NCBI RefSeq assembly: GCF_001723175.1 | Contig: NC_064652.1 | Location: 3,968,001 to 4,032,000, forward strand | Length of the DNA stretch: 64,000 bases | Origin: Penicillium oxalicum | Taxonomy: Eukaryota > Ascomycota > Eurotiomycetes > Eurotiales > Aspergillaceae | Direction of reading: 5' to 3' | Part shown: one piece after another, positions 1 to 12,129 of the stretch | How positions within the stretch are numbered: position 1 is the first letter of the stretch | Layout of the letters: the number at the start of each line of letters is the position of its first letter | The notes under the pieces: generated by a model | Seen by the model: the letters and a program-made list of their open reading frames with translations, nothing else | What the model was told of the DNA's origin: nothing | The model's database searches: none | Made by a program: the position numbers and the translations under genes

Positions 1-381
1 TAATGAGCCGATCCTGTGAATACACATAAAATTGAACGCCAAGACACCGAACGATTATAATCCCCACCCTAATGATCCAACGCCAGTGCTAATATATCCC
101 ACGTTTATAAGTGCAACTCGCATTGAGTACAAGTAAATATGATGCTTTTCAAAGGAAAAGACGGAAAGCAACAATCGACCATGCTGTAATGTCAGAAGGT
201 GATTGGCGGAGTTTGACACAAGGCAGCAACATTTACGGCCAGCGGCACGGAATCAAACTCCCCCACCACCCGGACATAAGACAGCCACGGCCGACATCAT
301 TCGACGAACTGGGTATCCACGAAGACGATGTGAAATCTGCAAGTTCCCGCCAGGAGAAATGGATCAGAGGAAACTATCCCC
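1..381. other. Flank with no supported gene
   Basis: This is the 3' flank of the minus-strand ankyrin gene that ends at 382. Short open frames on the plus strand overlap that gene antisense and show no domain, so I see nothing here beyond probable 3' untranslated sequence. Confidence 0.5.
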
Positions 382-1612
382 TCATAGATTGGCACCCATG
401 CAAGCGCTGTGGAGCAGAGTTTGGCCCGTGAAATCTCGGATATCGAGTTGTGCCCCCGCGTGGACTAGAATGTCAACCAAGCCCTGCTGATTTGACTCAC
501 ACGCCAGGTGGAGTGCTGTACGGCCCTGAAGATCTTGATCATTGACCACATGGGGTGCATGGTCAAGCAGGACCTGGACCATAGTGGTTTGCCGCGCTTG
601 CACAGCCAGATGGAGAGCCGTCTCGCCCATTCGGGTTGCCTGTCGCACAAGATCCCGATTTGGAGGCGTGCTAGCCAGGAGCTGTTGTACTAAGCTGGTG
701 TGACCATTCTGGGCAGCAAAGTGTAGCGGGGTCAACCCGGTGTTATCAGGAATGGTCGGATCAGCACCCGCACGGAGAAGAACTGTCAAGACTTGCCCAT
801 GGCCATGTAGCGCCGCACGGTGCAAGGCTGTATGTCCACGGGAGATGGATCCATCCGCCGTCGATGGAATCAGATTGCCATTATCGGGACTCTGCCGGGA
901 CGGGAGCCCCAGCAGGCTTGCCGTATCTGTGGAGGATGGTGCGAACGGGGAAGCCTGCAGCTTGTCTGGGGTTAGACAGAGTTGCTGCTCATCGACAGGA
1001 GTCGAAAGCTGGAAATGGCCATGATGGCGGTTCTCCTCCAAAAGTGGAGCATTCCATGATCCTCCGAGAAATGAGGAGTGGTCCAAGTGGGCATGATACG
1101 GGTTGAAGTCCGTCGGTAATGGCGGGGGGGTCCGCTGTTGCTGCTGCTGTGGCTGCGGTTGCGGTTGCGACTGGTGAAATGGATAGTGGGTTCCTTGCGA
1201 TAAAATCGAGGCAGAGTCGGGTGGAGTTGGTGGTGCGACGATTGCACTCTGGCGTGGTGGTGCCTGAGGTTGGGACTTCTTGATTTCGGGAGGTGAGGAC
1301 GATCTCTTCACTCTCGTGCTTCCACTCTTCGTCACGGTCGTCGTTGTCGTCGGTGCAGCGGAGCCTTTTGCTCGACCACCCTTTTCTGCCTTCTCTTCTG
1401 CATTTGCCTTTGCTCCTTGTCGAAGTCCTATTTCTATCAGTGACCATACTTGATGCAAGTGCATTTGACAAGGCGCATTGAGATGCAATTGCGTACTCAC
1501 TTTTTCGATATCCTCGCTGTGCGATCCGATTTTGAGCTCGTCGCCGCTCCACAGGATCACTGATATTGGCCCAGTTTTCGCCAAGGACCGGGGCACTATT
1601 CACGTTGCACAT
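382..1612 (-). CDS. bZIP-like basic region plus ankyrin repeat protein
   Basis: Two exons (1612-1501 and 1427-382; 73-nt intron with GTGAGT donor) give 385 residues. Residues about 19-37 contain ERRRAQNRIAQRGYRKR, the basic region of fungal AP-1-like bZIP proteins. The intron falls at the end of that region and a Lys/Arg/Glu-rich stretch follows. The middle is low complexity with Pro/Gln runs. Residues about 233-385 form four ankyrin repeats and a partial fifth (GHTALHRAALHGH, TPLHFAAQNGH, TALHLAVQAR, TALHLACESN). No clear leucine heptads follow the basic region, so dimerisation through a zipper is doubtful. It is probably a nuclear regulator or adaptor; its target is unknown. The ATG at 1612 is preceded in frame by a stop. 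Confidence 0.85.
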
Positions 1613-4600
1613 TTCACATTAGCTTCCAGGCAACTTCATTTTGTTAGGCAGTGTAATTGGAGCCGCAGGGTGGAAGAGCGGGCTCAACGAGGATCATGGA
1701 AGGACTGGGAGGGGCAAGACCGACGTGATCACAATGCATCCGGGCTCACCGAGCATCGCCATGCAGGGCAATAAAAGTAGAGCTGCCGTTCTGTTTGTCC
1801 TTTTAAATACTTCCGGATCGACTCTGGGGAGATTTCTGGCTCCCAGGTTTTGTTACGGATCTTCGGTCGCAGGAATGATGCACGAGATTCTCACGATCTG
1901 CGATTTTCCATGCGCCAGGTCCCCTCCATCTCTTTTATAAAAGCCCGGCTGACGAGCAAAACACCCCCAGGGCAGGCCCGATTCTCTGAGGAGGGTGGGG
2001 AGGGAGCCTCGTCCGTGTCTAGCTTGCTAGCTGAACCTACCATCTCACTTTCCGAGCTCGGGCTCAGCGGTACCGAGAGAGGCGCCTCTGTACCTTGTAC
2101 CGACTTGTAATGTACCGAGCAGTTGGTTGCATGAATCCTTCGTATGATTTTTTTTAATTGCGAGAGGGTGGGATCAAATTATCAGGGCTCGATTAAGTTG
2201 AATGGGGAAGTGTTTCTGCCAACGGCATCTATCGACAGCCAAAGAGAAATGTCCAACCCCAAAATCCCTCTTAAAAATTACGCTTAAGGCAAAGTGTGCG
2301 AGAAAAAAACCCAAAAATAAAAAAAGGAATAGAAAGGGAAAATGATCAAGAAAAACTACTCAATGTATCTTTCACTTGAATCAAGCACAAATAATCGGGC
2401 ACTTACCTCATGAGGACGAGCATCAAAGAAATCCCTGCCTAGGAATCAGCATTGAGAGCAAGTCTGCATGGTTACATTCCCTCACGCGTGGAACTAGTGT
2501 GCGTGATCCCGCGAGGTACCTCATTCTAGCTGAGCCAAAAGCTGGACGGACCCCACAAACAAGAGGGACCTGGTATTCGGACAGAATCATCCATCTCTAG
2601 CGGAATCAACCAGGGCCCAGTGGTCTGGCTACATGAGCATTGCCTGTTTTTTCCTAGTTTGGTCAATCGATAGGATCCCGGGCAGCCCGTCGCCCCTCAT
2701 AGGTCCCATTAAGTCTTAGAAGTGACTAGATTCATACTGTGAAGCTCGGTCGGAATATATTGTCCGGTGGGGATTGCCAGGATGCCGACCATGGCCTAAT
2801 TCGGTTGGCAAACATAATTGTTGACATTTGCTTTTCAGAGCGGAAGGCACATTACGATTGTGCCGCTACCTTTCCATTGTGCCCTTTGCACGCCAAGAAA
2901 TGAACGTAGACCGGAACAAAATCCAAAGCCCAGGTCTTTAATCCCGCTTGGTGTTTGTCTACTTCGTTGGGGACCATCGTCGCCGCCGTTGCCGTGTCCG
3001 TTGCCGTTTCCACCTTAGAGTTGTTGGCAGTTGCTCTCCAGTCTGTCCTCAGTCAGCCCTAGTGCCGCCACTTCGGTGGGTGGTGTCGCCGATCGTACCA
3101 CCAACCCGATTGTTTTTGGGTTTAACGAGCGCTTTGAAAGACGCCCACCGAAGTGCCACCTACTCTGTATCAAAGGTTAAACAAATCCTCCCTCCAACAC
3201 CATTCTCCTGCAGATGCGAGGCGAGAAAGAGAAGTCAAGTTTGATTCCCGCATCTGCAATCCGGAATGTTGGTGATGGTGGGGCGCGACTGGATCGGCTG
3301 GTCGGGCCCAGCTGTGGTGCCAAAAAGTCCTCATGTTCCTAATGCCACGCGCTGCCCACGTGAATCAGAAAGAGAACCCCAATGGAACCTGTTTTCATAG
3401 ATCTCGATAATCTTCATGGCCACAGAGATGACTATAACCGAAGCGATAAGATCACGCTAATGCACCATGGTTTCACCGGGATTTTCCTCCACAAAAAGAA
3501 GGATGGTATTCATCGGCAAACATCTCCCATCTGCAATGTGCAGCACAGCTAGGATGACTAGTCACAGACTGGTCTTGCAGGTGACTACTTCTTTGCCTCG
3601 ATTGTGCCCCCCTTTCAGCTTCCTATACTAATTGGGGTTTCAAGTCATGATTGCATGCTGTACGTCCCCATCTATCGCACTCGACCCGAATTCCCCGTGT
3701 GTGTGGAACCTTGGGTGCTGGGAGGGATGGGTCACCCGCAGCTGTTCCTTGTGAGGACTGACGACTGGCTCGGCATCCTGCGGCTGACAATGTCCAGGCC
3801 TAGAGAACGTCTCCCCTGGGGCTCAGGTGATTTGATTTTCTGACAAGAAGGGATCTGAAAAAGATCATTCATATGGCGATGATGGAGTGTCAGAGAGCCG
3901 GCAACGGTAGCAGCCTAAAAGCCACCTCTTCTGGCGGTCTCAAGTGGACATGCAGCACGTCTCCTAGTGTAGGCTGCCGTCAATTCAACCAATCAAAGGA
4001 TCGGAGAAAGCGCCTCATCCCACCACCTCCCCTCCACCAAAGTTTTCTATACCTGTCGAAGTGTCCAATGACCGTCACGCCTTCCTGCACTGCGCTGCAT
4101 GCCCTTCTCTCGAGGTCCTGAGGATTCAGGACGGATCTCCACGGGTAAGCTGAGTAAACTCCGCCTTAGCCGGACTTGGCGTGCGGGTTGTGGGGCGCTG
4201 GGAGCCAGGACTGGACTCTCCAGTCACACCATTCCAAACTCAGGGCCGTCTCATTTGGCGTCAAAGGGAGGGCTGTGGGATCAAGGGGCTTTCCATGCAT
4301 TGACGTGAGTCAAGGTTCCAGCCGTCAACCAGATCACCCACATCGCCTCACGATGGGAGAAAGCACGAAGAATGGGCCGGGGTCCTTCTCAGCCCCAAAC
4401 AGCCGAAAGAGCTCGAAGAGAGGAACATCCTGGAAAGGAATATACCACTGACACAGAAAGCCTTGGCACCTGGCCTAACTGAACCGGCCGAGGAGTTTAG
4501 ACTTTGCACTACCGGCGCTCCTCCTGGGGATCGCAGGATGTTAGGTCAAGTCCTCTCCCCGTCTTTGCCAATGACAAAGTTGTGTAATGTTCCTGCGTGT

Positions 4601-5870
4601 GCAGCAGGATCTGCTTAAGGGCAGAGATCGCTTCCTGGGGCTCCTGGCGAGCTTCCTTCGGTTTCATTCGTAGTTTCGGTCAGAAATTCGTGACGATCGA
4701 TCGGAGTGTCCACTTAGAAGGTAATCTACCCAACGATCAAGGAGCCATCCACTTCCATTCCGGGGTAGGTATGTACAGTGGTGACCGGTGGTCCGCCAAT
4801 CAGGTGGCAGCAGTAGCGGCGAGTGTGAGTGGACAGCTGTTCGCGGGTGGGGGACTTCAACTCGACGAAAGAGCCGTTGAGCTATTCTGACATGCTACAC
4901 GTGTAAACCATTACACACAACCTTGTGGGCTTGTAGGTCCCTCTCGCGAACGAATCTACTCTGTAATGCATACGCTCGCCCAATACATCCTCGGGAGTGT
5001 TTTTATATACGATGCAACGACCTCCGTACTGCACCTCAGTCACTGTATGGTTTGCCCAAGGAACCTCGCCAGATTCCCGGTACCTTAATACATATGAGCT
5101 GACTCAGAACTGGGGCCAGACCCTGATCGCCGAAATGCTTAGACGCCACTGGAAGCCCCGGGACCCGGTGAGAAGCCAATATGTAGCGTACAAGATCGGG
5201 ACTTTGCCACGGAGCCGCTTCTTCATCGATATTCCACGGTTTTATATGTCCCTTGTGCGCACCTATCCAGCTCGCTCCGAGCCTCGGACCGAAGACCGTT
5301 CGACGGCTCAATTGTGCGTACATATGTTTGGCTGTGGCAGTATGAATGCATCGCCACGTGCAAGGTATACATAGAACTAGATGGACCGTCGCGGCGGGTC
5401 TCAGCTTAATACCTGTATGTATAATAGCGCATGTGCGCGTACTCTGGGAAGAATTTGACGATGCCACCGCCGCCCGTATGCCAAAACATGGATGGAATCA
5501 TTACCCAGTCAAAGCAAATCTATGCGATGGCCCTGATCATTCGATCACGTCAAATCCTGAAACTTGATGAAATGTACAGTATATCCACTCATATCAATCA
5601 TTACGAACGACCAGGTACAGTATACTACTATTTTTGATTTAAGCCATGTGGATTGATCTGCATGGGGTACAGGACCAGAAACAGACTCTACTCTTATGTT
5701 GGTACTTACAATACGACGACCGCCTATACTTTTGACTTTGTATCATGATCTTCCAGTTGTATACTGCCGAATCGTCCCTCGGGCAAGTTCCGTTTTCTGG
5801 TTGCTGGGTGAGCTTCCTCGCCTTGTGTTGTAATTTTTAATTTTTTTTCAAGTCGATTTTGCCATTTTTA
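1613..5870. other. Long intergenic region, no convincing gene
   Basis: About 4.2 kb upstream of the bZIP-ankyrin gene. Several frames of 60-140 codons exist, for example both strands around 5.0-5.5 kb. They overlap antisense, lack recognisable domains and show no exon-like pattern. The part next to 1613 probably holds the promoter and 5' leader of the ankyrin gene. I see no RNA gene. Confidence 0.5.
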
Positions 5871-5871
5871 A

Positions 5872-5984
5872 CACCCCCCCTCCCCTCCTCTCTCTCTCCT
5901 CTTTCTCTTTCTTTTTCTCTTTCTTTTTCTCTTTCTTTTTCTTTTTCTCTTTCTTTTTCTTTTTCTCTTTCTTTTTCTCTTTCC
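5872..5984. repeat. Pyrimidine microsatellite (CTTT/CTTTTT)n
   Basis: About 110 bases consist only of C and T on the plus strand, beginning with a C run and TC repeats and continuing as interspersed CTCTTT and CTTTTT units. Minus-strand frames reading through it encode only Lys/Glu/Arg repeats, which are artefacts of the repeat. Confidence 0.9.
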
Positions 5985-8900
5985 GGCGCCTTCTCAGCCA
6001 AAGCGGCTGTGTGGAAGAAGGCTGACGTCCTGGGAGTTCCTCTGTAGCTGCAGCCCACTCTTCAGACGCGGCCACGAAGGCCCCGTTGGCGCAATGATCA
6101 GCGGGGCCAAAGCCACCGTACTGATTACGCGCATGCCGTGCTGGATGACTGCATGCTCCCGGAATTAGGATGTCATCAAAACTCACCATCAACAAAATTG
6201 ACTGCCGTCCACAGGTCCAGGTGCTGTTGATAATCGCCTCCAAATTGCAACGTGGATAGATCAATAAGGATACCCCACCCTCAGCCTCGAGTATGGCTCC
6301 GTGTAATATCTTGATGATGGTTTGTCTATGGAGGACTGGCAGAAAAGACAAGTGCGGTATCTCCCTTCCTCGTGTGATGTTATTGGGTCGTCCCAAAAAA
6401 ACAACACATGACCTGGACCCGCCTGCCGCGTGAGGACGGCAGCAGAAAACTTTTTTCCGCGGTGAAAGGTTCCGCGAAGTGGCACTGGCCGCCGGAGCAT
6501 TATCAGGAGTCGAAATGGTTTATGAGGTGATTTTCGCGGATAGGTGTAAATATCCTTAAATGACGAAGACAGACGCTGCAAAGAGTCAAGTCTTCTGCTG
6601 CGCTTGTCCACAAAGCTCCTGCCGAAACGGGTGCAGTCTGGATCCCGCATGTTGCCGCGTTCGGTTGACACTCAATCCTGGCCCCCTGGGGCAATATACA
6701 TAGTGGATTCCTGTGTACTTACATGACGAGTCCTACTGAGTATGACCTAGACGTCTGGCAAAAAGCTGGTCTGTCATTGTACAGATGTCTTGTAACCCGT
6801 CCCATTGTTCTCGAATTTTTGTTTAACAGTTCTCCATGATGTCCAGATTGAGGAGGTGGTCGCCGCACGTGGTAAAATGGGTGTTTGGCCCCTTCTATTC
6901 GACTGCATTCACTCCAAGATCCTTGCCTCTGCCCCATATCCTTCCTGTTTTCGAGATCACCGTATCTCCAGATTCATCCAATCTCTTGCCCTCATAGGAC
7001 AATAGAGAGATTGCGACCAGTCATCAGTTCTTCGACTTAGAAATTGGCCCCCGGCTCTCCCCCTGCATAGTTGGGGTGAACTGATCTTCCGCTTCCCTGC
7101 GAGGCTGCATTCGTCTAGTGGCGAGTCATGATGCATTAGGTCGTTGATCAATAATCAGCGAAGATGCCACGTGCTTCCAGGAACTGTAGGCTGGTAACTT
7201 ACGGTCCATAGGCGATCAATTGTGACCCAGCCGTTTCCAGATGTCGAGTTCCGTCTTCGCCACCGCACTTGTTGCTGATGAGCAGTGAAGAGTTATCCGA
7301 GTGACATGGCTCCATATGGTGGTGCGCAGCATGGTCTAGACCAAGATGAGCTCTTTTCCTATGGTCCAAAGAGTTTGAAAACATGCCCCTTCCTGATGGG
7401 TATCAACCGCCCCTCTCGGCAAAGCCATGCGTGTGCTAATTTTTTGTGTTGTCTGATTCCGAACCAGGGGCTTGTATTCCAAATGCTCCGAAACTGAAAC
7501 CTTCTCTGTGTTGTCTATAAAGTAAGTTATTAGTGCTGCCCAGTCTGCTGAAGCCATAAGATGCCCGGTGGAGACACTTTTGGGGGCTGAAAGTATCAAT
7601 ATTTCGCATACTCTTTATAGGTAGTCCCATCACTGGGTCTACTACTCTTGGCGCTGCCTCCATGGCACGTTTTTGTAGAGCAGCCAATTCACCTTCTTCT
7701 CATCGAGATCCCAATATGCATTACCTAAAAATTCTTGGCAAGGGCAGGTCTATTATAAATTCGCAAATTGTCACGAACATGCTGACAGAGAAGGAGGCTA
7801 TTTGAGTTTCCATCTCTCCATAATGCTGGCTATTACTTGGAAATTGAAGCAAAAGTAACTGAGCAACTCTCCATGACCGGAGCGTATGAGTTACAGTTCC
7901 GTACCATCCTATCACACTTTAAACATCACTGACAAATACAATCTCGGAACAAGGCCATTGAGCATTTTGAATCGTAAACTTGGCAAGCTGGCCAGCCGGT
8001 TAACGCCCGAAAGGGTTTGTCCTACCTTTAGTCTCAGGGAGCTGTTCACGAAGTACCGATCTCTCCGAATAGAAATTCTGCGAGCCAGTTACCTTAACAA
8101 TTCAATGACTCGATCCATAAGCGTCGCTTATGTCGCCAGGAAATGCTCAGGCATAAGATTGGAGGTGTACAAAATATCTTCTTTCCCTAGGCGGCCGTCT
8201 CTCACCTTGAGCATGGCTAAGACACGAAGTCAAAAGAACGGCCCTGTCGCTGATGTCGATGACCAGAAGATCTTTGATAGGACACCTGAATGCCGCAGGG
8301 GGAAAACTTCTGAGATGACATGGCTGTAGATGTGATAAGCTTACATGTGTTGAAAATAAAGTTGCTGCCTGATTGAAAGATGGACGATTGATTGGACGAA
8401 CAACATTGCAGTTACATGTGGCTGAAGGTAACACTTTACACCCGGTTGCCATGCTGGATAGATGGAGGTGGATGGTGAATGGGACTGACTTCCCATTCAC
8501 GGCCTCGGCGTTTGGAGTGACCTTTGAGCAAACCAAAAGTACCCGCGTGGAAGAAAGGTCTAGCGGGACGCTTCCTTGGAGTCGGAGGTGTTTACTCACT
8601 AGACTGGAAGAGGAAAATGTACGTAAAAGCATGAAAAAGGAAAAAGGCCGCAGCCGTGCGGACCAACAGCCACGCTAGTCCTTTTTAGCTCATCTTGTCG
8701 GCTTGGCGGCTGAACGTGACTAATTCTGCCACTGTGCCTTGGTGAGTACTTGGGTCTTGAAAGGGAAAAATTGTAGGAACATAATTGGACTGGACACAGT
8801 TACATGACACAAACCACAAATTGGCCATTTTCCCAACATTTAACTCAGTCCAAGCATCATGGTGCAGCTAGTCGAGTTTCTCGAGGAGACCATAGTCAGC

Positions 8901-11626
8901 GCTAGAACTATTCGTGCCGGCCGTTCTCGCACTTGGCAGTCTTGGCTATGAACGAAAGGGCCGTGTGCAGTTGGCCCCGTTTCGGAAAGCTACACGAGGG
9001 GGGTCCACCAAAAGACTCCATGTCGATGTCATCATGTACTGACACGCAAGGCATATACTTGAATCAAATGAGAAGATTTGCGCAGGTGGGCGAAGAGGGG
9101 AGTTTGGGGCACGATCTGAAATAGCGAGCAGAGCCTACGGAAAAAAGCAACGAAAAGAAAAAGAAAGAGAACGAGGCAAAGAAAAAAAACATATCGCGCG
9201 AGTGAGATTCAATGACTAAAGTCTTCGTCAAACGTTGATCCCGGTCCATCTGCCCCGAATGGTTCACTCTGGCATGAAGATTATTCTCCTCGACAATTTA
9301 TGGCCAGTAATAATGGTTCACAGATTTGCATATGCCGAAAGAGCAGCTCGTAGTTGATGTATACGTCTTTTCACCACTTCTAGCCCAACTTACCAAGTAG
9401 ATGGAAGAGAGCAAGGTGGGGAATTTCGATCGTGGCTAGCATTCACTCCCTAACACTAGTCACTCTGGTCTCCTTACACTTCAAGCAGTCTTTATAAGCC
9501 TAAGAATACCCTGTGTTCTTCGCAAAATCAATATCAACTTCAAATTGAGAGTGAGAGTCAAGATGATGCAGATTTAACTTCAAGAACATCTTTAAGGGAT
9601 TCATTTTTGACAAAGATTGATGTTTGAGTAATACGATTCATCAAAATTATCGTGTCATTGTACCTAGGTATCCAATGGTGGCATCAAGAGCGAGTCATGA
9701 CTGTCCAAAAATGTCCAACACTTCATAGGTTCTTAGGCTATGGAACGGTACACGGACCGTGCCAACGGCATCTCTTTTCGGCTATTTGAAGTTATGACCC
9801 TAGTTAAAGACTTTGAGGCATGCTCCTCACGACATATAAGTTGCCTCAACTTTAGTAATATAGGCAATGCAGATGCCCGACCAGCCTCAATCCACCGAAG
9901 ACCGCCTGTTCTAAAACGTCACGGAATTTTTCAAAGATATCGCGTTATGTGTCAGAAATAGGAAATACGTGGTGCTCTAGGAGTAATGCGCTACTCCTGC
10001 CTATCAAGCGAGCTGCTCGCATAAGTGTGCCGTCGGAGGTTTTCACATTGAATTTCTTTCGCTACTCTAGTATGGCGATCCATATTCCCGCAGAATAACT
10101 CCGTTTTAGGCACTAGTGAAGACTGGTACATATGCAAGATAGAATCAAGGAAAGAGTCCGCCTAGATGTACTAAAGTGATTTAATTCTCGATAGCACTTC
10201 ATCTCTGCACACTAATAGTATTGAAGTCATTTCAAAGCCAGTAATTAGTACTCAGAACAACTGACTCGGGCTGGTTCTCCACTCCCATACATAGTAGTGA
10301 GCACATCATACGCATGTATGTGCTCGTTGAAAAATATAGATTCACGACTAATAGCACAAGTATCGTGATTATTCTAGGACGCTCCTTAGCGGAATGATTG
10401 ACAGCACAAAAATATCATTTTCAATGAAATTCTGCTATTGAATACCTAGATGTGGGTGGAATGCTAGAATGTCACATGCATCATACTATTGCATTATTGT
10501 GAAGAACGTGTATGTCTTAGTCAACCTCAAGTTCATGGCATTGGAGCTACATAGTAGCCCTACTGGATCGTCGCCTGATACAGCTTAAATTTCTTGACCT
10601 TTGTTGTTCATTTAAGACGAATATAGCCACTTATTATATGCCTATACGGTGGCTATCAGATGGATTCAAATACTTTCCCGATCGCTATCAAAAACGATTA
10701 TGAAACAGATATTTTAATACAGTCTTAAATCATATTCCAAGCCTAGGTTTCATGAATGATTTTGCAACGACTCGAAAGTCTTCGGGGAAGGGAAACATGA
10801 TTGCGGGGCTCTGGATTTGGAAAGAGTGCTATAACCAATCTCCCTCCACCCCCTTATATATGTTTGCAGTGGAGAATCAAATATCAGTGCTGTATGTATG
10901 AGTGCTACCAGGCAGCGACAATATCTATGAGATAAACTGGACGCAAACAGCTCAGGCTCGACCATTGAAGCGTAAATTTGAACGGTTAAACAACATTCGT
11001 CAGATACGTCCTCGAAAACACGTCGGAAACTCGGGCAGCTACCCACGTGTAGCGACAGGGAGTAGGGCATAAGCAAGGTCTGTCTCTGCATATGGTATGT
11101 GGACCGCAGAATTATGTTCAAGACCTCTCAGTAATCCCTTGAGTCTAAAGCCCACCCGCAAGGATACCGCACTAGCTAATGTCAAAAGCCTGCTTCGACA
11201 TAATAAGCTGCAGAAAGGCAAATTCTAGAGAAATCACTAGGTTTTAATAGGTCATCCTATACCATCATGTGATGTGATGTTGAACTATATAATTCATTAC
11301 TCTTTATAAGTGCAATGTAGCAAAAATGGCCGCATACTGGATTGTCAGCTGGCACTCATATCAAATTCATTCTTCCCCTGGAACGGGCCCACGACATGTT
11401 GAAATGTCAATGTTCTTTACTTGAGAACTATGAATGGTGTGAAGATCTGCATATACTGAGTTTAAAAGGCACATAGCTCCTCGGTGTATCGTGCCCAATT
11501 CGCCAAAATTATTCTCATCCAAGAATACAGGACATTCATTCTTCTCATCCACATTGTTCCGAATTTAGCGGTAGATATCACATTCGCCCATGGACGCACA
11601 AATATCAGCCACAGGTCTTTAGGACT
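5985..11626. other. Gene-poor region
   Basis: About 5.6 kb with many short unsupported frames, AT-rich from roughly 9 kb on. A minus-strand frame of roughly 160 codons at 5.9-6.4 kb is open but partly runs into the microsatellite and matches nothing I recognise. No transposon ends, tRNA or rRNA were seen by eye. Confidence 0.4.
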
Positions 11627-12129
11627 CTATAATTTCTTCGTTTTCTCGAAGGTAGCCTGTACCTGATTTTCCTCGGCCTGATTCAAGTTGTTTTGCAGAA
11701 GACAAGCAGAGCTACAAGGGGTTGGGCGTGGGCCAGCTGCAGTGTTACCGTCAAAAACATTTGAGAGCGCAATGCAAGTTGCAGGCAGACTATCAATTCT
11801 GACACCTAGCAAAAGTTAGTCTTGTATTGAATGTGGGCCATCATGGAGTAGTACTCAATATTGTTCTGAGCAGACCCTGTAACGCTCACATGCACAAAGG
11901 AGTCGACAAGGCTCTGGAGAAAAGTACCGAAGTTGTACAGAGGTACGTCATAGGGGGCATCGACAAAAGTGGCTAAGCCTTCAGGATCTCTTTTATCATC
12001 ACAAAAGTGAGCCGGAGCAATAGCACTACTGAAGAGAGCAGTAGCAGAGCTGACTTGAGCTACAGCCATGGCAATCACATCGCCAATCAGAGGGATGTCA
12101 ACGAACAAGCACTGAACCTGCTGACCCAA
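11627..12129 (-). CDS. Possible two-exon gene, unknown function, incomplete model
   Basis: I do not recognise this gene. One minus-strand frame is open for about 100 codons down to 11806. A second frame (11812-11627) continues in register if an intron of about 70 nt is removed; that intron would end in CTAACTTTTGCTAG, a good branch site and acceptor. The first part begins with a hydrophobic Ala/Ile/Val/Ser-rich stretch and contains several aromatic residues. The 5' end is not resolved, because a stop lies just upstream and another exon is probably needed. It could be a degraded gene or chance coding. Confidence 0.25.

Noticed and set aside
4997..5467. Overlapping frames of 125 and 143 codons on opposite strands
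   Set aside because: They are antisense to each other, show no domain, signal or splice structure, and neither has a better case than chance.
5848..6396. 182-codon minus-strand frame ending in Lys/Glu repeats
   Set aside because: A third of it is translated microsatellite, the rest matches no family I know, and a competing frame is equally plausible.
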